DNA of 64,000 bases from Strigamia acuminata (lineage: Eukaryota; Arthropoda; Chilopoda; Geophilomorpha; Linotaeniidae), in assembly GCA_949358305.1 (NCBI GenBank), contig OX442314.1, forward strand, positions 5,707,087 to 5,771,086, given 5' to 3'. Position numbers and translations under genes: made by a program. Below are positions 60,222 through 64,000 of this stretch, piece after piece; within the stretch, counting starts at the first letter, position 1, and every line of letters starts with the position of its first letter. The notes beneath the pieces were generated by a model, which was not told the DNA's origin, did not search any database, and worked only from the letters and a program-made list of their open reading frames with translations.

Positions 60222-61283
60222 CTGCAGACGCAAATAAATTATTTTATTAAAAATAATTCCACTCTAAATAATCATTCCTTGAGTCCAAAGAATTAAAACG
60301 TATTGTTCGCAACGAAAATACACAACTCGAGTTATTTATAACCCCTAACACGTGACACTAATGAGTCACATTCCCCTTGTGTTTATGACACGAAAATGGA
60401 CTCGCCTGACAGCGACTTTCATTGAAAATCGCAACTTGTTGATTTTTCAAAAAGAAAAAATCCCCGTAGTTTCTATAAACTATTTAATTCCATCTTTGAA
60501 TATCAAAAATAAACTTCGTATTAATTAATTAACACTTAGTCTAATAAATATCTCACATTGAAAATTCATCGTTAAATAATTTATCCAAGCCTCGACCGCG
60601 ACTTGATTTAAATAATTAGTGCCTACGTACTTAAATTTCAATAATTCATTATCGGAATTTAACACAAACTATTCGACTGAATAGTTAAACTTCCAGAGTG
60701 ATTTAGTGCCAATTCACGTTTATAATACACGTGAACTTTTTATCGGGACGCCGATATTTCAATTGTTGCGAACAATTTTCCAATTCATTGGTCAAAGAAT
60801 ATATGTGAAAACTACTTACTGTCGGAAGTGAAGCTTTCCTTGTTTGAAGTGAGGACCGGCTAAATAAATTAGCGCTGAAGTTTTTCCGAAGTCGAAAAAG
60901 TGAAGAGGAGACGAAGGGACGAAGTCTCTTGTATCCACGTGTGTTACGAAGTGTTTGTGTGCAATGAACCCTGGGAATTTTATTCCCTATTAATTGTCGG
61001 GTTCGAGGTTTAATCACACCTCGTAAGTCTCATTCCCTCGTGAAGAGGCGAGATTATCACTTTTCAAAGTAATTCTCTGTATTTTAATTAAAATACATAC
61101 AAATCTGACCAAACAATAAAATATTCCATCGAATATTTTAACTTATCGCAACAAATTCATATTTTTTAATATAAATTTCAATAAATATCGTAATATCTTG
61201 TCCCCCGGTGTTGAGATTATAAATCACTACACCTGTCAGACATGTAAAATGATTACAGTCTTCAAGTTTTGAATAAAACTTTA
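60222..61283 (-). other. Region between pol and third gene of element 4
   Basis: Probably leader exon plus intron (donor GTAAGT at 60819-60814, acceptor at 60222). An open stretch at 60703-61017 is without recognised motifs. A CCGGGGGACA purine tract is near 61203-61210. Confidence 0.4.
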
Positions 61284-63718
61284 TTAATTCCAACAGAACT
61301 TTGAGGCTTTTCCTCGTTGTTGGTAAGGTTTTTTAAATACTGCAGTGATGTTTCGCACGAAATTTTCATCTGCATATTTAGGATTCGGCCTTCGCTCTCG
61401 TCGGGGACGAAGGCTAGTTCGCGGAACTACCGGTTGGGGTTTGCGGGGTTTTCGAGGTGGTTTCTTTGGAGTTTCACCTCTTTTCAACGCCGCTTTCTTT
61501 TCTATAGCAGTTAATCGTTGTCTATGTCTATGTTTAGACTTAATGGGCGCAGATTTGTCAATTTGCACCGAAGTTGAGTCGGATAATTCCATTGGAATTT
61601 CTGAAGAAGTTTCAGGAATTAATTCCATTTCTTCAGCATCCGGAAGTTGGTTACTTTCATCCATCCATTTAGGATTTTCTTGAGGCGAGTAAGAGGCGGA
61701 CTTTTGTCCTACTTTCCAAGTCTCAATCGGGTATGAGGGCGTATAGGGGTACAACGCTTTAATGTTCACTGATTTTTCGATCGAACCATCAGATAATTTG
61801 CGTAATTTATACGCTCCGCCTGGAAGTACTTTAGTAATCTCCCACGGACCATCTCTCTTCTCTGCGAAACCAGCAGAAATATTTTTATCTGCGCACGAGA
61901 GAATGTGAGTTTGTTTCCAAACTAAATCTCCAACTTCAAACTCCGTAATTACGAACTTTTGTTCATGTATTTTTCTATGCCGCTCAAAATTCAATTGAAT
62001 TCTGCGATGCATCTCTTGATGCGATCTGCGCAATACATCCAATAGTACTCTGACATATTTCTCTGGGTTGTTCTTGTCAAATGGATTAGCATGTTTGATA
62101 ATCCTTGGGTCGAAGGGTAATGTTACGATTCTCCCCGTGTTGAGTAACATCGGGCTTGAGCCCGTTGCCGCTGAGACATTATTTCTCATCGCAAACGCGA
62201 ATTCGTCTAAATAACGTGGCCATTGCGTGTGCACATCTGTGTACAAAGCCAGCATGGTTTTGATGTCCCTATTGGCTCGCTCTGTCGGGTTCGCCTGGGC
62301 ATGGTACGTGCTTGTATGGGACGGGCGAATGTTGTACATTTCGCAATACTCATTGTAAATATCGGAAACAAATTGTTTTCCGTTATCGCTCACAATCTTT
62401 TTGGGGTGTCCCCATCTGTTTGTAACAGATCTTAATTCTTAAACGCAGTTAGCGCTCGTGGCTTTGGTCAAAGCCTTAATTTCAACGAACTTGGTACAAT
62501 TATCAATAATGACAAAAATATACTGGTTTTGGGACCTTCCCGCGGGTTTTGGGCCCATCAAGTCCATGTTAATACATTCCCAAGGATTGGTCATGTTATG
62601 CGGTGTGTAAGGAGCTGCGTGCCTTTTCTGTTGAATAGGCTTGTACTGGGCACAGTGCGTGCAGCTTTTGACGTAGTTCCTGACACTTTTACTCATACCA
62701 GGCCAGAAATATATTAAACGAGTTTTTTCAAGCGTCTTACTCATCCCAGCGTGACCGCTTAGGGGGTGGCCATGACAAGCGAAGAGTACTCGTTTTACGA
62801 GTGAACTGGGTACAACGGCTTTAAAGCCGTTTCCCGAATCGTTTAATTCCTCTTCGAACGAAGGGTTAAAATAGATGATCATTTGATCACCATCAGCTTC
62901 TTTTTTGTCTAAACAATAGTTTTTGACTTTGTTTTTCCATTCTTTTATTTCAGATTGTGGTATCCCAACAACCTTGTCATTCAATAAATATTCTCGAATG
63001 CGTTTGCATTCAGTATCTAGTAACTGAGCATCTATTATTTCTCTCCTTGTAGGAGGGACTTCTTTAAGTACTTCAGTCAACGCACTGTACAAGGTTTCTT
63101 GTACTTCCTCCCCCTCCTTTTCTTCAGAACATTCTTTAGAATTTTCTGAAAAATAGGAACGCATACTGGCCAAAAATTCTCTTTTTTCTGGGGCACGATT
63201 TAATGAAACAGAAGGATTTCCGTCCCATTCAGGCCAGTATTGTTTAATTTCGACAGGTTCCACATGATCTCGAAGAGGAATGTCTTCCTCTGTTAGTGGG
63301 GCTCTAGAAAGTGCATCTGCAACTTGATTAGCAGCACCTTTTCGAAAAACAATTTTAAAATTTCCACATTGGATTCTTAAGGCCCATCGGCCAAATTTCC
63401 CAGATGGTTCAGGCGTTCGCATCAACCATTTCAGTGCTTCAGCATCTGATTCTAAAGTGAACGTACCATATTCGAGATATGGTTTAAATCAATCGATAGC
63501 CCACACGACTGCGAGACATTCGAATTCCGGCGTTGTATAACGCTTCTCCGCTCCACGCAAAACTCTGCTTGCATATGCTACAGGTCTGGGTACAGAAATG
63601 TTTTTCTGCTTCTTTTCGTCGAATATATCGACGTCTTGGCAAAGGACAGCTCCTAAGCCTTCATGAGAGGCGTCAGTCATGACGACAAATGGCAGAGTCA
63701 TGTCCGGTTTGTGTAGAC
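61284..63718 (-). pseudogene. pol: Pol of element 4, partial, two nonsense codons
   Basis: One minus-strand frame from RNase H to the end of integrase. RNase H begins [13 protein letters not shown] just inside the hAT insertion. A TGA at 63488-63486 stands where WAID-WFKP is expected (TGG to TGA). The integrase HHCC finger (HGHPLSGHAG ... SCTHCAQYKP) and the first core aspartate (INMDLMGP) follow. A TAA near 62443-62441 breaks the core before SDNGKQF and NPTERAN. A GPY/F-like module (FAEKRDGPWEIT) and a basic C-terminus follow. Protease and reverse transcriptase are not in the window. Related to, but clearly diverged from, the enzymes of elements 1 and 2. Confidence 0.9.
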
Positions 63719-64000
63719 CAGCGTTTCCCAAATGGTGAGGCGCGCCTCACTGGTGAGGCGCAAGCTGATTTTTGGTGGGGCGCGATGCATCACTCACAAA
63801 AATTTTTTTTTTTTAATTTTAACAATCAAACTAACTTATAGACATGATGCCCTCCCCCTAGAATAGTGCACTGTCTTGTTGTCTAGAAGAGTCTATTCTA
63901 TCTAGACAATATACAACTGCTAAATTCAAATCCATTTCAGTTTGTGTGCTCAATTCTATTATGGATAAATGGCTGATAAATAAGCCTTCATGCTCATAAA
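63719..64000 (+). mobile_element. Left end of a hAT-like DNA transposon
   Basis: CAGCGTTTCCCAAATGG abruptly replaces pol sequence and matches the CAG.G.TTCCCAAA style of hAT (ZBED-type) termini. A perfect palindrome GTGAGGCGCGCCTCAC lies at 63735-63750, then a T-rich stretch. The preceding GTGTAGAC (63711-63718) would be the 8-bp target duplication, but the other end is outside the window. An ATG at 63961 begins MDKWLINKPSCS and then stops at TAA 63997-63999, resembling the first residues of such transposases. Confidence 0.5.

Larger units (their letters stand above)
46776..63718 (-). mobile_element. Ty3/Gypsy LTR retrotransposon, element 4, minus strand, truncated and decayed
   Basis: On the minus strand the order is pol (63718 to 61284), a Cys-rich third gene (60221 to 58734), polypurine tract (57975-57968) and 3' LTR (57965-57242 plus 47789-46776, split by element 3b). 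The upstream part of pol, gag and 5' LTR are missing from the window because a hAT-like element interrupts at 63718. Pol has two nonsense codons, so the copy is dead. Confidence 0.85.

Overview
The window is intron-containing animal DNA, probably from an arthropod. It is almost wholly built of nested transposable elements. The only ordinary host gene I can support is the 3' end of a DEG/ENaC (pickpocket-type) sodium channel gene (2610-3537). I cannot name the species.

Layout. (1) 1-4336: decayed palindromic repeat DNA, then the channel exons. (2) 4337-17980: a DNA transposon with long terminal inverted repeats and TA target, split by Ty3/Gypsy element 1 (4720-17587; 820-bp LTRs alike by eye; ATAC target duplication). 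(3) 17985-18749: a second, related long-inverted-repeat element. (4) 18750-22826: short inverted-repeat elements (MITE-like), an LTR fragment and a minisatellite. (5) 22827-45776: Ty3/Gypsy element 2 (996-bp LTRs, AAGT duplication), related to element 1, with element 3a (26852-36284) inserted in its gag. (6) 45777-46775: AT-rich tandem repeats. (7) 46776-63718: a decayed minus-strand Ty3/Gypsy element 4, whose 3' LTR is split by element 3b (47790-57237). (8) 63719-64000: the start of a hAT-like transposon that cuts element 4.

Elements 1 and 2 share one plan: LTR, proline-tRNA-like primer site, Gag with one zinc knuckle, a -1 frameshift module (A AAA AAC, 6-nt spacer, GC-rich stem with the gag stop in its loop), Pol (protease, reverse transcriptase, RNase H, integrase, GPY/F module), then a third gene in the envelope position. 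That third gene shows no membrane segment in its main exon. It appears to be assembled from a short acidic exon carrying a DENWD motif, a 0.56-0.80 kb intron, and a main exon of more than 900 codons. It is conserved between the two elements and I do not recognise it. Element 4 carries an unrelated Cys-rich, SR-rich protein in the same position.

Elements 3a and 3b are two copies of a 9.4-kb LTR element with no gag or pol: 1.9-kb LTRs beginning TATGACGG, a glutamine-tRNA-type primer site that is duplicated, a roughly 3-kb AT-rich leader full of short TTTTC..GAAAA palindromes, and one unfamiliar basic protein of about 493 residues. They look non-autonomous and depend on another element for reverse transcription. 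The strongest candidates for something undescribed are the spliced third gene of elements 1 and 2 and the 3a/3b family.
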